From positions 104,246-168,245 of the forward strand of contig NW_008246153.1 in NCBI RefSeq assembly GCF_000281045.1: 64,000 bases of DNA. The letters run 5' to 3'. The notes below the pieces were generated by a model. The model did not search any database, was not told where the DNA came from, and saw only the letters and a list, made by a program, of their open reading frames with translations. Of this stretch, positions 40,901 to 51,900 are shown in pieces; the first letter of the stretch is position 1; each line of letters opens with the position of its first letter. A program made the translations under genes and the position numbers. This DNA is from Saprolegnia diclina VS20 (taxonomy: Eukaryota; Oomycota; Saprolegniomycetes; Saprolegniales; Saprolegniaceae).

Positions 40901-43900
40901 TTGGCGTCCGGCTGCGCCAAAGCCGCGACTCGGACTTCCTCATGAACATGGTCGACGTGACTGTGGCCGGCGGCGCGGCGAGCTGGTCCGAGGCGCCCGA
41001 GCAGATCTGGTGGATCGTTGAGATCGTCTGCGACGAGCAAGAGACACTCACGTATCTGCCTCGCAAGTGCCTCTGCGAACTGCTGCTTCTTGCGTACGTC
41101 GACGTTCGGTCGATCCCCGAGGCCGCCAAGTTTGCGCACGCGTCGCTGCTCACGCACCAAGTGCCCCGCTTGCTCACGCGACTCAAGGTCCCTTTCTTGT
41201 CTATGGACGCGCAGAACCATATCTTGTGTGCGTAGGACGCCATGGCCGGGACAACGGAGGAAGCCATCGACGTGCTCTCGTTCTTTTTGGACCGCCTCGT
41301 GTCGGCCAACATGGACACGCGCCGCATTTCGTCGCACGTGCTCGGGCTCCTCACGACCGACGGCGACGCGAGCGCGCTCATTAGCCACCACTCGATCCAG
41401 TTTGATTGGCTCGCAGCGTTGACGCGGCTGCCGTCGTTTCCGGCGCTGCATGCGCGCGTCCTCTCGTCGCTCGAGAACGTCTTGGCGCACGAGTCGTCGA
41501 TCGACGGCCTCAAGCGCTGCCTCAATGCGCTCTACGATCTCTTTGCGAAGAAGGACTTGGAGCTCCAGCTCGCCGAGGCGGTCGGCCGGCTCCTTTCCCA
41601 GCGCACGTCAGTGGCCCGGCTCTTGCTCCAGGACGTGGCGATGCTAACGCGCGTCGTTGAAACGCTCTCAGCCGCTGTCCGCGTCGCCTCTGGAACGACG
41701 GATATCCCGGCCGGGTGGGTCTCATTCCTCACGAGCACGGGGTCGACGCTGGCGCTGCCGCCGACGATCGTGTCGGGCGTCGTCGAGGTCCTCAGCAGCC
41801 CCGTGGCGTTCCCGAGCAGCCTCCAAGACGACTACATGGCGCTCATCGACGCCTTCTTTCCGACCCAGACCGACGCTGGTTTGCTCTCGCCAAGCCAAAC
41901 GACGTATGCGTGCTCGGCCGACCACCTCACGCGTCTCGCTTGCGTCGACAATGACCGGCTCATGCAAGCGGCGATTCGAACCATGTCGGTACCGTCGCTC
42001 TGGCACCTGCTCCTCTCGTACGGGCGGTCGCCGCGCTCGATGGGGCTGCAACTCGACGTGCTTGCGGCGCACCTTATGCGCGACGATAGCACGTGTGCCG
42101 CTGCCCTTTTGCAGTGCACCTGCCGCCCGATTCTGTCGGACGCCGCTGCCGACGCGCTCGACCATTTGGATATGTATGTGCGCCAACCGTCGTATGCGGA
42201 CGTGGCGGCCAGCGACGCCTGCCAAGTGCTTCTGCGCTGGCTTCGCGACGCGGCCCACGTCGACGAGACCGAGCCCTTGCCGCCCGCGGTGGTGCCGTGT
42301 CGCCGAACGCCGCCATTGACGCCACTGGCGCCGACGCCGTCGCTCGATGACCTCTTTGCGTCGATGGACGTGGCGCCCCGCCGCCGCGCGCCCCGCCGGG
42401 CCGCGTTGCCGACAATCGAGACCAACGATGTGATATGTGCTTGGATCGCAGCCGGGACACATGCCAACGAAATCGTCGAGTGGACCACCATGCTGGCGTC
42501 GACCAACTCGACGCTCATTCCGGCGCTGGGACGCGCGCTCGCCGCGAGCCAGAACGTGTCGCTCATCCGCACGGTCCTCGCGTCCGTCCCCACTGCGAGC
42601 AGCCATCTTTTGTCGACGCTTCTCGACTCGCCATGGACGAGCGCGCCGCTTGTCGGTGTCCTTCTCGACCACGTCTGCGCCAACGTGGCGCACATTGAGG
42701 CCGACGCCATGCTCGAGCCGCTTCTGCATCTCGTGCTGCACGAACAGACGCTGGTGAACCGCACGCACGTGTCGCCGTCGCGCTTGGCGCTCGTCGCGCA
42801 CTTGGCGTTTGTAAACCATTGCAGCATTGTGCTCGTGCTCCAGCGGCTCATGGACTCGTGCTTTGATGCAGCGACCGAGCCCGTCGCCCACGCCTTCCTC
42901 TTGGTTCGTCAGTCTACGGTTGCTATGTGCTGAGGTGTCGTAGGATTTGTACGGACGCGAGCCGCACACGGTGGCGATGCATTTGGACACGTGCTTTCCT
43001 GGCTGGCCACAAGCGTTGGCAGCCGTGACCCACCTCGACATGCGGGGCGCGGGGGCGCTCCTCGAGGCGAAACTCGACGCCGCGCTCTCGAGCGCCGCCA
43101 CAAAGGAAACCCGGTCGGTGCTGCGCCGCACCGGCCTTTTGCACCCGTTGCTCGCCGTCGTCAAAGTCACGTCGGTTGTCGCGATGCTGCATGGGCAGCC
43201 GTGGCACCTCCTGCACGATCAAATGCATGTGGTCGAGAACGTAGGATACAGCGTGTCCGACAAGGTCTAACGATGGTTAGGTGCTGCTACTGGTGGACGT
43301 GACGAAAGACTTGGTGCTCGGGCGACGTGCGCTCTTGACGCAGCTCGTGCAGACCTTGCTGTACCTCTTGAGCGCCGTCACCAAGCACGACGACCGCGGC
43401 GGCGCGCACCCTATCGCGCTCCGCATGCTGCAGACCATGCAGCTCCTTGTGTATGCGCAGCCCGAGGCCATGGCCCCGTACCTTGCGTCTGCTCCGTACC
43501 GCGCGCATTGGTAGTGTGCACTCTGCCGCAATACGTACAAATGGTCGTTGCTTAGGAAAACGGCGCTGGCCGCCTCTGACGCGTCAGCGTTTCCGGTCCT
43601 CTCCACGTGCGTCGAGTCGGGCCAGTGCTCGGAGGGCATGGTCCCGCACGTACCGCCGCTTGTGCTACCCCGCGAGGTCCGCGTCGTCTTTGCTTGTGGT
43701 GCCAACGTTTGTTGACGTAGACGCCGATCCGGGACGTGGAGCAAACCCTCGAAGAGGTTCAGGCGTCGTTCGAGGCCACTTATGCGAGCAGCGCGCGCAC
43801 GTCGGTGCTGCCAGCGCTCGTACAGTACGCGGTCGCGCAACCCGCCAGCCTGAGCAAGAAGGCGGTGGGGCATTTGTGCCAATGCCTTTTGCTGGCGATG

Positions 43901-44128
43901 CACGCGGATGCTGCGTGTGCCCCGGCGGCGACCGAGGCGTACCTTGCGTGCCTCTCGTCGACCAAGGTCGGGCTCCGCGAAGCGGCGATGGTGTCGCTCG
44001 GCGACATGCTCGTGTACTGCTCGAGCGCGCGCGCGCACGCGATCCTCTCGCACCTGCTGCTCGACGACAGCGACCTCGCCAAGGCCAGCGTCGCCCAAGT
44101 GTTCAAAACCGACTTGTACAAGATCTAA
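37981..44128 (+). CDS. INTS1: Integrator complex subunit 1
   Basis: INTS1 is the large scaffold of the Integrator complex, which attenuates RNA polymerase II transcripts and processes snRNA 3' ends. Exons are 37981-39219, 39271-40149, 40195-41187, 41236-42903, 42944-43240, 43281-43508, about 43555-43674 and 43720-44128, with 40-51-nt introns. The N terminus is acidic and Pro-rich. INTS1-specific blocks run in order: TVENLLNMKFKSVSFPQLKT, LFSAVMRKILFLDA, SYAELYWLSCAILLVLGVFS with IPTMRCLMQMAI, RKVEALDKALRLGVRLRQSR with DSDFLMNMV, and LPRKCLCELLLLAYVDV. HEAT-like helices follow to the end. The total of about 1,930 residues is slightly under the animal length. The MAPGRPTRST start is preferred because the upstream in-frame ATG at 37846 lies within the tRNA gene. 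Confidence 0.93.
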
Positions 44129-44142
44129 GTCGATTACGTCAT

Positions 44143-44893
44143 TCATTCGTACTGCGCGAGCCGTTGCTTCTTGCGCGCAGCGTCTTTGCCGGTCGCGATC
44201 TTCTTGCGATTGACGTCCGTATAGTACCGGTCGCAGACGTAGCCGCCGGCGTTGGCACTGTTGACGTTGTTGCCGCGGTGGCCGTTGGGGCCTCGGTAGT
44301 CGGGTTCGCACGGGGTGCAGCTCGACGCGGCGGTGAGGCCCTCGGTCATGCTGTACGTGCCGTACGGACACGGCGCCGTGCACGCCCGCGTCGTCAAGCC
44401 GGCGGTGGCCCCGTACGTGCCCTTGGGACACGGCGTGCAGTCGTCGATGGACGTGGCGCCCAGCCTACGCCCCCATCGTCAAGATGATGGTGATGATGAT
44501 GTGCTTGTTGAGGACTTGGCACCTGTCCTGGTAAGTGCCTTTGGGACACGGCCCACTGCAGGCGCTGGACTCGAGCCCCGGCAGCTTGCCGTAGACGCCG
44601 CGCGGGCACAGCTGGCACTCGGTGAGCGACAGGCCATTGCCGGGCTGGCGGTACATGCCTAGCGGGCACGGCACAGGTCGCGGTTGCACGCCTCGGTACA
44701 TGGCGGCTAAGTAGACACAGTAGTATCACGTCGGCCACAGGGGTCGAGGCGTACTGGGCGAGACGGCCTGGGGTCCGTGTACGACGTAGAGCTGCAGCAA
44801 CCCGCCTGTTGAGATTGCACCAAGCTGCATGGTAGTACGTGGCAGCGTACCAAGAGGGACGAGCGCCGCTGCGAGGGCGACGCACACGCGCAT
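44143..44893 (-). CDS. Small secreted Cys-rich GCC2/GCC3-repeat protein
   Basis: The start exon encodes a signal peptide (MRVCVALAAALVPLG) ending at a GTACGC donor. Later exons carry Cys-rich repeats of the ephrin-receptor-like GCC2/GCC3 type: CPLGMYRQPGNGLSLTECQL, CPRGVYGKLPGLESSACSG, CPKGTYGATAGLTTRAC and CPYGTYSMTEGLTAASSCTP. The C terminus is hydrophilic and basic (KKQRLAQYE). Such repeats are found in extracellular proteins of many protists; the function here is unknown. Exon edges between 44700 and 44880 are not resolved. The gene is squeezed between INTS1 (14 bp) and the STK36-like gene (43 bp). Confidence 0.65.
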
Positions 44894-44936
44894 CGTAACT
44901 TGGATGACGAAACGGACAGGTATAAATTAGATCTTA

Positions 44937-47900
44937 TCATTGCGACGGCCACTTGGAGAGGACGCGCTGGACGTTGCGCTGGACGACGTCGTCGGGGCTC
45001 TCGTCGCTGACGTGGCGGAGCGTCTGCACAAAGAGCGCATCGGCCGCCGCCAAGGCGCCGCGACATGGCGCGTACTCGCAGAGGTTGCCGAGCGAGAAGA
45101 GGAGGATGCGCGCGGTGGGCACATCGAGCTCGTCGACTGCGCTGTCGTAGAGCGCGACAGGCGCGGACGCAGCCAGAAGGCTTGGTACGCACGTGGCCGA
45201 CTGCCGCACGAGATTGCCGAGCGCCGCGCCGGCGTTGGCGCGCGTCTTGGCATCGGCGCTGCGTAAGGCGAGCACGAGCGGCGGCACTGCTGCTTGGAGC
45301 ACACTCGAGAGAACGTCGCTGTGGAAGGCGGCGTTGCCGAGCGCAAAGCAAGCGTACCGGCGCACGGCCACGTCGGTCGATGACGCGCACGCGACGAGCG
45401 CGGCAAGGACACCGGCGGACGCCAATGGCTCGTACAGCGCGCCCGAGTGCCGGCAGAGGTTGCCGATGCAGTTGCAGGCTTTGGCGCGCACGCCGGCGTC
45501 GACCGACTCGAGGAGAAGACGTTGCAGGTCCTCGAGCAAATGCGGTGCGGTCGCAAAGGCCGCGTAGTGCGCCTTGGATGCGCGGGCGACGTGCGTCAAA
45601 AGCACGAGCGTGTCGAGGACGATCGCGGGTGTTGACGACGTGAGCAACCGTTTGGCTTGGAGCGTCTCAAGCCCGTGGGCAGAGGCGAGCTGGAGGCTAA
45701 AGTGGGGCGAGCTCGACACGAGGCGCGCGAGGAAGCTCAGTGGCAAGTCCATCTCGAGGTCGTGGGCGTCCATAACGCGGAGCAGCGCCGAGAGCACGTC
45801 GCAGGCGTACACGACCTCTTGCGTCTGAAACAAAAACTCCTCCGACGCTGCCGCGCACGTGAACGGGAGGCCGAGGATCTTGACGACCGCATGGACGAGC
45901 GCCTTGACCGCTTGGGGGCCACCGCCGAGCACGTCCGGCCAGTCGGCGAGCGCTGCAATGTGCGTCGGCGCGTCCAAGAGGCGGATGAGCTGCGGGAGCA
46001 GGCTTGCCTGCCGCGTTAGATGCCGGTGAAGGAGGCACCCACCGACGTTCAAAAGCTGCTCCGTGAGCCCGCGCAGCCACTTGAGCAGGCAAAAGAGACC
46101 CCACGGCGAGAGCGCGTCGTTTTGCAGGAGGGCAATGAGGCGCGGCCACATGTTGCACTCGTCGAGCAAGAGGAGGAAATGCTCGAGGCCGGCCACGTCG
46201 CGGTCGTCGACGAGGCGCGACATGGCGCGGTACAGCACGATGACGACGCTATCGAGAGCGCCGTTGGCGCGGAGCCCAAAGCATGCCACCGCCAGAAGAA
46301 AGACTGGGGACGGCGGGCGCTGCAACAGCGAGACGAGGTGCGGCAGCGTCGTCGCGTCGACGATCGGCGTCCGCGCCGGCGTCACAATGTGATCACCGAG
46401 GAGCGTGCAAAGCGCGGCGCCGACACCCGCGTGCACACCGTCGCTCAAATGGTTGGCGACGATCGTCGCCATGGAAAACACAAGGCCCCGGCGCTGGGCG
46501 ACCGCCAAGAGCTCGAGGCCAAAGTACCGCTCGTACGCATTCCAGTGAGCGCATGGCGCCAGGAGCACGCGCAGCAACGTTGCGCTATGGTCGTGGAGGA
46601 GCTTTTTCGAAAACGGCGCCGACGCCCGCGCGCAGTGCCCGAGGATCTTGAGCACACTGGCGACCATTGTCTGGTCGTCTTGCTCGTCGTCGTCGTCGTC
46701 CGCTTCGCCATGTGCATCGTCTGCGTGCTGCACGAGGACGTCGAGAAGACGGTCGAGGCCGTGTTGCAGCAGTGCGTTCGCGACCAGCGTGTGGGTGTGG
46801 ATGCGGGTCTGGTACGCAGCGTGCAGGGCGTCCATGGCGGCGCGGGGGCAGCGTGCGACGACAGGAAAGGGCGTCGACGCCACCGCTTCGTGCCCCGCGG
46901 TCGGGTGGACGAGCGCGGCGAGCGCGTAGACGCTCACGTCATCGCCAATCTCAAGACACGAGCAGATGCACTGCAATAGCGGCGTATGGGTCGAGAGAAG
47001 CGCTGCGTAAACGCCTGCGACGGTGTCATGGTCGGCAAGAAGACACCCGAGCCACTTAAGCGCCTTGGTGTGCAAGCCGCTCAAGTTTGGATCCGATAGG
47101 ACGGCGTGCATCGCGCTCAGCTCGGCGGCGACATTCTCGATGTGGCCCGGCACCATAAGCGTCCGCACCAACTGCAGCGCCACGTCGGGCGAGGTCCGCA
47201 GGACGAGCTGCGGTGCGTGCGTGACGAGCGCGCGTCGCAGCGCGGCGAGGGACGGCGACGCGTCGTTCTTGCTGCTCTTGGAGGCGTGGTACATGACGCG
47301 GTGCAGCACGTACAGCATACACCGAATCTCATCGTCGGGCGCATCGTTGGCCGTGCATGTCAGTGTGACATCGGCGGCGAGCGCCGGCGTCGCCGCGACA
47401 AACGCCTCGTAGGAACCGGCCGACGCCAACGCGGCTTCGTGCTGGGACCAGCGCGCGATGGGCGGTGGCGCGACCCGCGCCGTTGTTTCGTTGACGACCG
47501 CCACTGGCTGCAACTGGCCCGTCTCGGGGTCGACGGGTCGCCACTCGGCGCTCTTGTGCACCGGCGGCGCGCCGTCGTCAAAGAACTTGGGCAGTCGGCG
47601 CACCTGGGCTTCGAGGGCCTGGCGCGCCGTCGTCTGCTGGATGGTCTCGCACGCGAACGGGTGGGCGAGGATCTCGGGCCAGCTCAGGCGCTTGGCTGGG
47701 TCTTTCTGGAGCAAGCCGGTCAAAAAGTCTCTGAAGTCGTCGCTCATCGTCGGCGGGTACGTGACGCTCTCCTTGACAATGAGCTGGATGAGCGTCACAA
47801 TCTTATCCGTGTAGAACGGCGGGCGGCCGACCGCGAGCTCGTACAAGATGACGCCGAGCGACCAGAGGTCGACCGTGTGGTTGTACGGCATCTCCTTGAC

Positions 47901-48462
47901 GAGCTCGGGCGCCATGTACAACGGCGTGCCCTTGATGGACGTGAGCACGCTCGTGTCGGCCGAGATGGCGCGGGCAAAGCCAAAGTCGCAGAGCTTGATC
48001 TGCTGCTTCGTGCCCACGAGGATATTCTGCGGCTTCATGTCGCGGTGGATGATGCGGTTCGTGTGGAGGTAGTAGAGCGCTTGGAGGAGCTGGACCGCGA
48101 TCTTCTTGATCTCGTCTTCGGGCAGCTGCCGGTCGTCCTCGAGGATCTGGTACAGTTCGCCCTGGCCGTACTCGGTCACCATGCAAAACTCGGCCTCGGT
48201 CTCAAACGAGTCGAGCATCGAGATGATGTTGGCGTGGTTGAGCTGCCGCAAAATGTGAATCTAGCCAAGGAAGATATGACATAGACAGGCATGTGGCATA
48301 CTAGTATACCTCTTGGCGTAGGTTCTTGAGGTCCTTCTCGCTCTTGCCGCGCTTGGAGACGAACTTGAGCGCGACGATGTGGCCTGAGTACTTGCGCCGC
48401 CCGCGGTAGACCTTGCCGAACGAGCCTTCGCCGATGCGCTCAAGCACGTGGTAGTGCTGCAT
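44937..48462 (-). CDS. STK36: STK36/Fused-like kinase with ARM repeats
   Basis: Exon 1 (48310-48462) and exon 2 (44937-48260) join as [17 protein letters not shown] and give about 1,158 residues. The kinase domain (residues 4-256) is complete: [46 protein letters not shown], and [20 protein letters not shown]. Its sequence follows the Fused/STK36 family, which in protists and animals is needed for ciliary central-pair assembly. The remaining 850 residues are helical ARM/HEAT-type repeats, ending with clear armadillo units ([37 protein letters not shown]). The start is the only ATG before the glycine loop. GTCCGGATA lies 28 nt upstream. Confidence 0.88.
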
Positions 48463-48490
48463 CGCCGACAAGTGCAAATTTAGAACCCGC

Positions 48491-48500
48491 CGTCCGGATA
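48491..48500. promoter_or_regulatory. TATCCGGAC promoter motif (STK36)
   Basis: CGTCCGGATA lies 28 nt upstream of the kinase start codon. Confidence 0.45.
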
Positions 48501-48849
48501 CCATGGCGCCGCCATGCAGGCTAGACGCACGCAGCTTCTCCCTGTCCATGGACCTCCCACGCTGGTGTCTGCTCGTGTTGCGCGCCGGTGAGAGCGTGCA
48601 GGGACTGTGCCTGCCATGCCACGAGCCTGTTGATCGTGCTGTACACGTGTACTGGCCTGCAACGATCGGCACCAGGTCCAACGTTGGGTGCATTTAGCCA
48701 GACCCAACTTCAACCTCGTCGCCATGCGAGGGCGCCGAGGTGCGACCACTCTGCGCGCACAAGCCGCCCGGCGGCGCTACCAGCCGCAGCATCGCTCATG
48801 GCAATGGCACTCGCCCGGCGGACCTTTGTGGTACTGTTTCCGGCGACCG

Positions 48850-48859
48850 TATCCGGATA
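48850..48859. promoter_or_regulatory. TATCCGGATA promoter motif (giant protein)
   Basis: A perfect palindrome 65 nt upstream of the signal-peptide ATG. It overlaps an in-frame ATG at 48859, which argues that this earlier ATG is not the usual start. Confidence 0.5.
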
Positions 48860-48924
48860 TGGAAGCAATGCTCGAAGGGTCGTCGGCCGGATCCATCCTC
48901 GATCAAGTCGCGTCTCCAAATCGC

Positions 48925-51900
48925 ATGGGCAGGCGCGTGCTGGCCTGGAGCCTCCTCGTCCTTCTTCGGCTCTTCCTCGCGCCATGCAGCGAGGCTGCTG
49001 TCTTCTACCCGGAAGACGTCCCGAGCGTCCCGAGCAACGTCTACGCGTATGCCGAGAACACGTCGGCGCTGCGCGTCCAAGTGCTGCCGCCGTATGGGAT
49101 CCTGCCGCTCGGCAGCAACGGCGAGCCCGTGCTCGCGTACCAAGTCGACGTCGCGACGCGCATCCCAGAGGTCCAGACGTTTGCGATCAGTAGCAACGAC
49201 GGACCGATCGCGTCGGGTACGTACCGTCTCTCGTTGACGAATGCACATGGCGCGTTTGCGTCGCCCAACTGCGTGGCATGGAACGCGACGGCCACGCAAC
49301 TTGCGCTCGCGCTCAACGAGCTCCCGAACATTGACGGCGTCAGCGTGACGCAGTCGGCCTTTGGCGCTGCGCCACACGGCTTCATTTACACGATCTCGTT
49401 TACAGGCCCGGTCCTCGCCAACGGCCCACAGCCCAACGTGCTCGTCGGCAGCGTCTGCTCGCCCTTCTTGCCCGCGAGCAACCTCGTCTCGCTGACCGGC
49501 GCGCGCGTGACGCCGGGAACCTATGGCTTTGTGCCCGAAGTGTGGCAGCTCATGACGACAACGAATGGCGTCGGCCTTGGGGGAACCATGGACCTCTCGG
49601 TTGGCTACCAAGGCGACTGGGTGGCACTACCCACCGTGACGATCAGCGTCGATGCCGGGTCTCGCGTGGCGGTGACAACCGTCGCCAACTCGCTCAAGGG
49701 CCTTTTGAGCCGCGGCGACGTCGTGCGCATTGGCGGGCAGCGCTTCCGGATCCACGCGTCCGCGCCCTTCACCGACGTTCAAGTACCGCTCGACACCAAG
49801 CACATCCTCGGTGCCAACAACGTACCAGTCTACGTGTACGACACGGCCGTCGGCCAAGTCGCCGTGACGCAAGGCAGCGCGACCGTGGCGACGTCGACCG
49901 ACTTGACACTGACGGTGGCCGTCGGCGACGACATCCAAATCGGCGGCCAAGAGTTTAGCGTCCACGCCATCACGACGTCGACCGTGACCCTCGGCAGCAT
50001 CGCCAACGAGCTCGTGCTGGCGCCGTGGACCCTCGCCTCGTCGAACCAAGCGACGGTACTGCGCCGGAAGAAGGTGACGGTCCGCGCCGATGCCACGCCA
50101 CGTGAAATGCAAGCGCTTCTGTCGTCGCTGCCGGGCCTCGGCACGGCAGCCGTCTCGCGCGTCGGTCCGTCCAGTCAACTAGGCTACGTGTGGTCGATCA
50201 CGCTATCGTCGCTGGGCCCGACGAGCTGCCCGACCTCGCCGTGCCTCCGCGTCGATCCGCACTTGACCGACGAGTACGGAGGAGCTTGTGTTGGGTGCGC
50301 GGCGACCCTCGCCCCTGTACCCGGCAGTGTCGGCGTCCTTCCCGACTTTGGCACCCTTCTGTCGTCAACGGTGCTTGGCAGCGCCGTCTACGAGGTGCAG
50401 TCGATCACGACGTCAGCGACTACAGGACCCATTGGCGGCTACTTCTACCTCAACTTTGGCGCGTACTATACGTCGACAGCGTCCTTAGGCGCGCTGCTCA
50501 AGTACAACGAGCTCGCGAGCGACGTGCAGACGAAGCTCCAGGCCCTCCCGACGATCGGCTCTGTCAACGTCTCGCGCACGGCGATCGGGCTCGGATACCA
50601 ATGGCTCGTCACGTTCACGTCCAACATGGGTCCGCTTCCGCTGCTAAGTCTGACGGGCAACTTCCTCTCGGGCGCGGGCGCGACGATCACGGTCGCCGAA
50701 GTGACGAACGGGGTCCCGGCTATGTTTGAGACTGTGCTCGGCGGCGTCTCGAGCGCAGCACCACTGGCCGTGCGCGCACGCGCGCAAAATGGCATTGGGT
50801 GGAGTCCCGGGTCCAATCTGCTGCAGGCGTACGGCCAAGGGACCATGCAGCTGCAGGCGTACACGCACCGACCACCGACGGTGCCGCAAATCGCGTCCAT
50901 ACTCCCCGTGTCCTTTTCGCAGCTCCAAGTGACGTTTGTGCCGCCGACCGACAGTAGCGACATCACCAGCTACGAGATCGAGGCGACGACGGACGCTGGC
51001 TTTGGCACACCGATGGTCGTCGCCATCGACGTGTACAGTCAGGTCCCCAATGACATGCTAGGAACCTTTCAGCTCTCGTACGGCAGCCAGTTGTCGCAAC
51101 GACTGCCCGTGGACGCATCGGCGAGCGCGTTGGCCGCCGCACTCAACCGCCTGCCAACCATGCGTCCCGTGACGGCATCGCGATTGCTCTTTGTTCTTGG
51201 AGGTGGCTCGGCCGCCGATGCCGTCTCGGCCTTCTCCTCGTCTCTCGGAGCATTGACGCTTGGCGCACCGTTGACCTCGAGTCAAGTGGGGTTGCTCCCG
51301 GTGGGCACAGTGCTCGTTGTCAACCAGTTGTTGTTTACGGTCGCGTCGACGCCGCTTGCTGGTGATATTGCCGTCGCTGTGACCCCCAACGTCCTTGGCA
51401 CCGGGAGTTTTGCGGGCACGTTTGCTCTCTTTGTAGTGGACACCGTTGGAAGCGTACGTGGACCGCTCGGGTACCGATGGCGGGTGACGTTTCCCCAGTC
51501 GTCGTTGAGTAACAACCGCGTGTCCTCGATCGATGTCACCACGGCGCAAGGACTGAAAGTCGTCTCGTCGCTCACGTCGGTCGCTTCGGGCGCAACCATC
51601 ACGACACCGGCGGTTGCGGTACTGACGCCGCCAACGTTTCCTGCACATTACAGCTCGCTTGTCCTAAGTGCATCCAGCAGCAAGTGCAACACGTTTGTCG
51701 TCGGCCCGTCGTCGGCCACGCAAATTCTGCAGCTGTTTGCACCGACCACCGTCTCGGCCGGCTCGTACCAGCTCCAGTTGGAGGCGTCCGCCACTGCGTG
51801 CATCCCCTTTAATGCTGTCGCAAGCGGAAGTGCGCAGTCTCTCAAGACACTGCTCATGGCGCTGCCCAACGTCGGCCGCGTCTCGGTCGAGAGAACCGAT

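Larger units (their letters stand above)
48463..48924. other. Divergent promoter region, STK36 / giant gene
   Basis: This 462-bp region has one TATCCGGATA-type motif close to each start: 48491-48500 for STK36 and 48850-48859 for the giant gene. No other gene is supported. A plus-strand frame open from 48688 runs into the giant protein but looks non-coding before the signal peptide. Confidence 0.6.

Noticed and set aside
47106-48284. 392-codon plus-strand frame over STK36
   Set aside because: Antisense of the kinase domain; no recognisable protein features.
48859-48924. Alternative start MEAMLEGSS for the giant protein
   Set aside because: It overlaps the promoter palindrome and would bury the signal peptide; the ATG at 48925 fits better.
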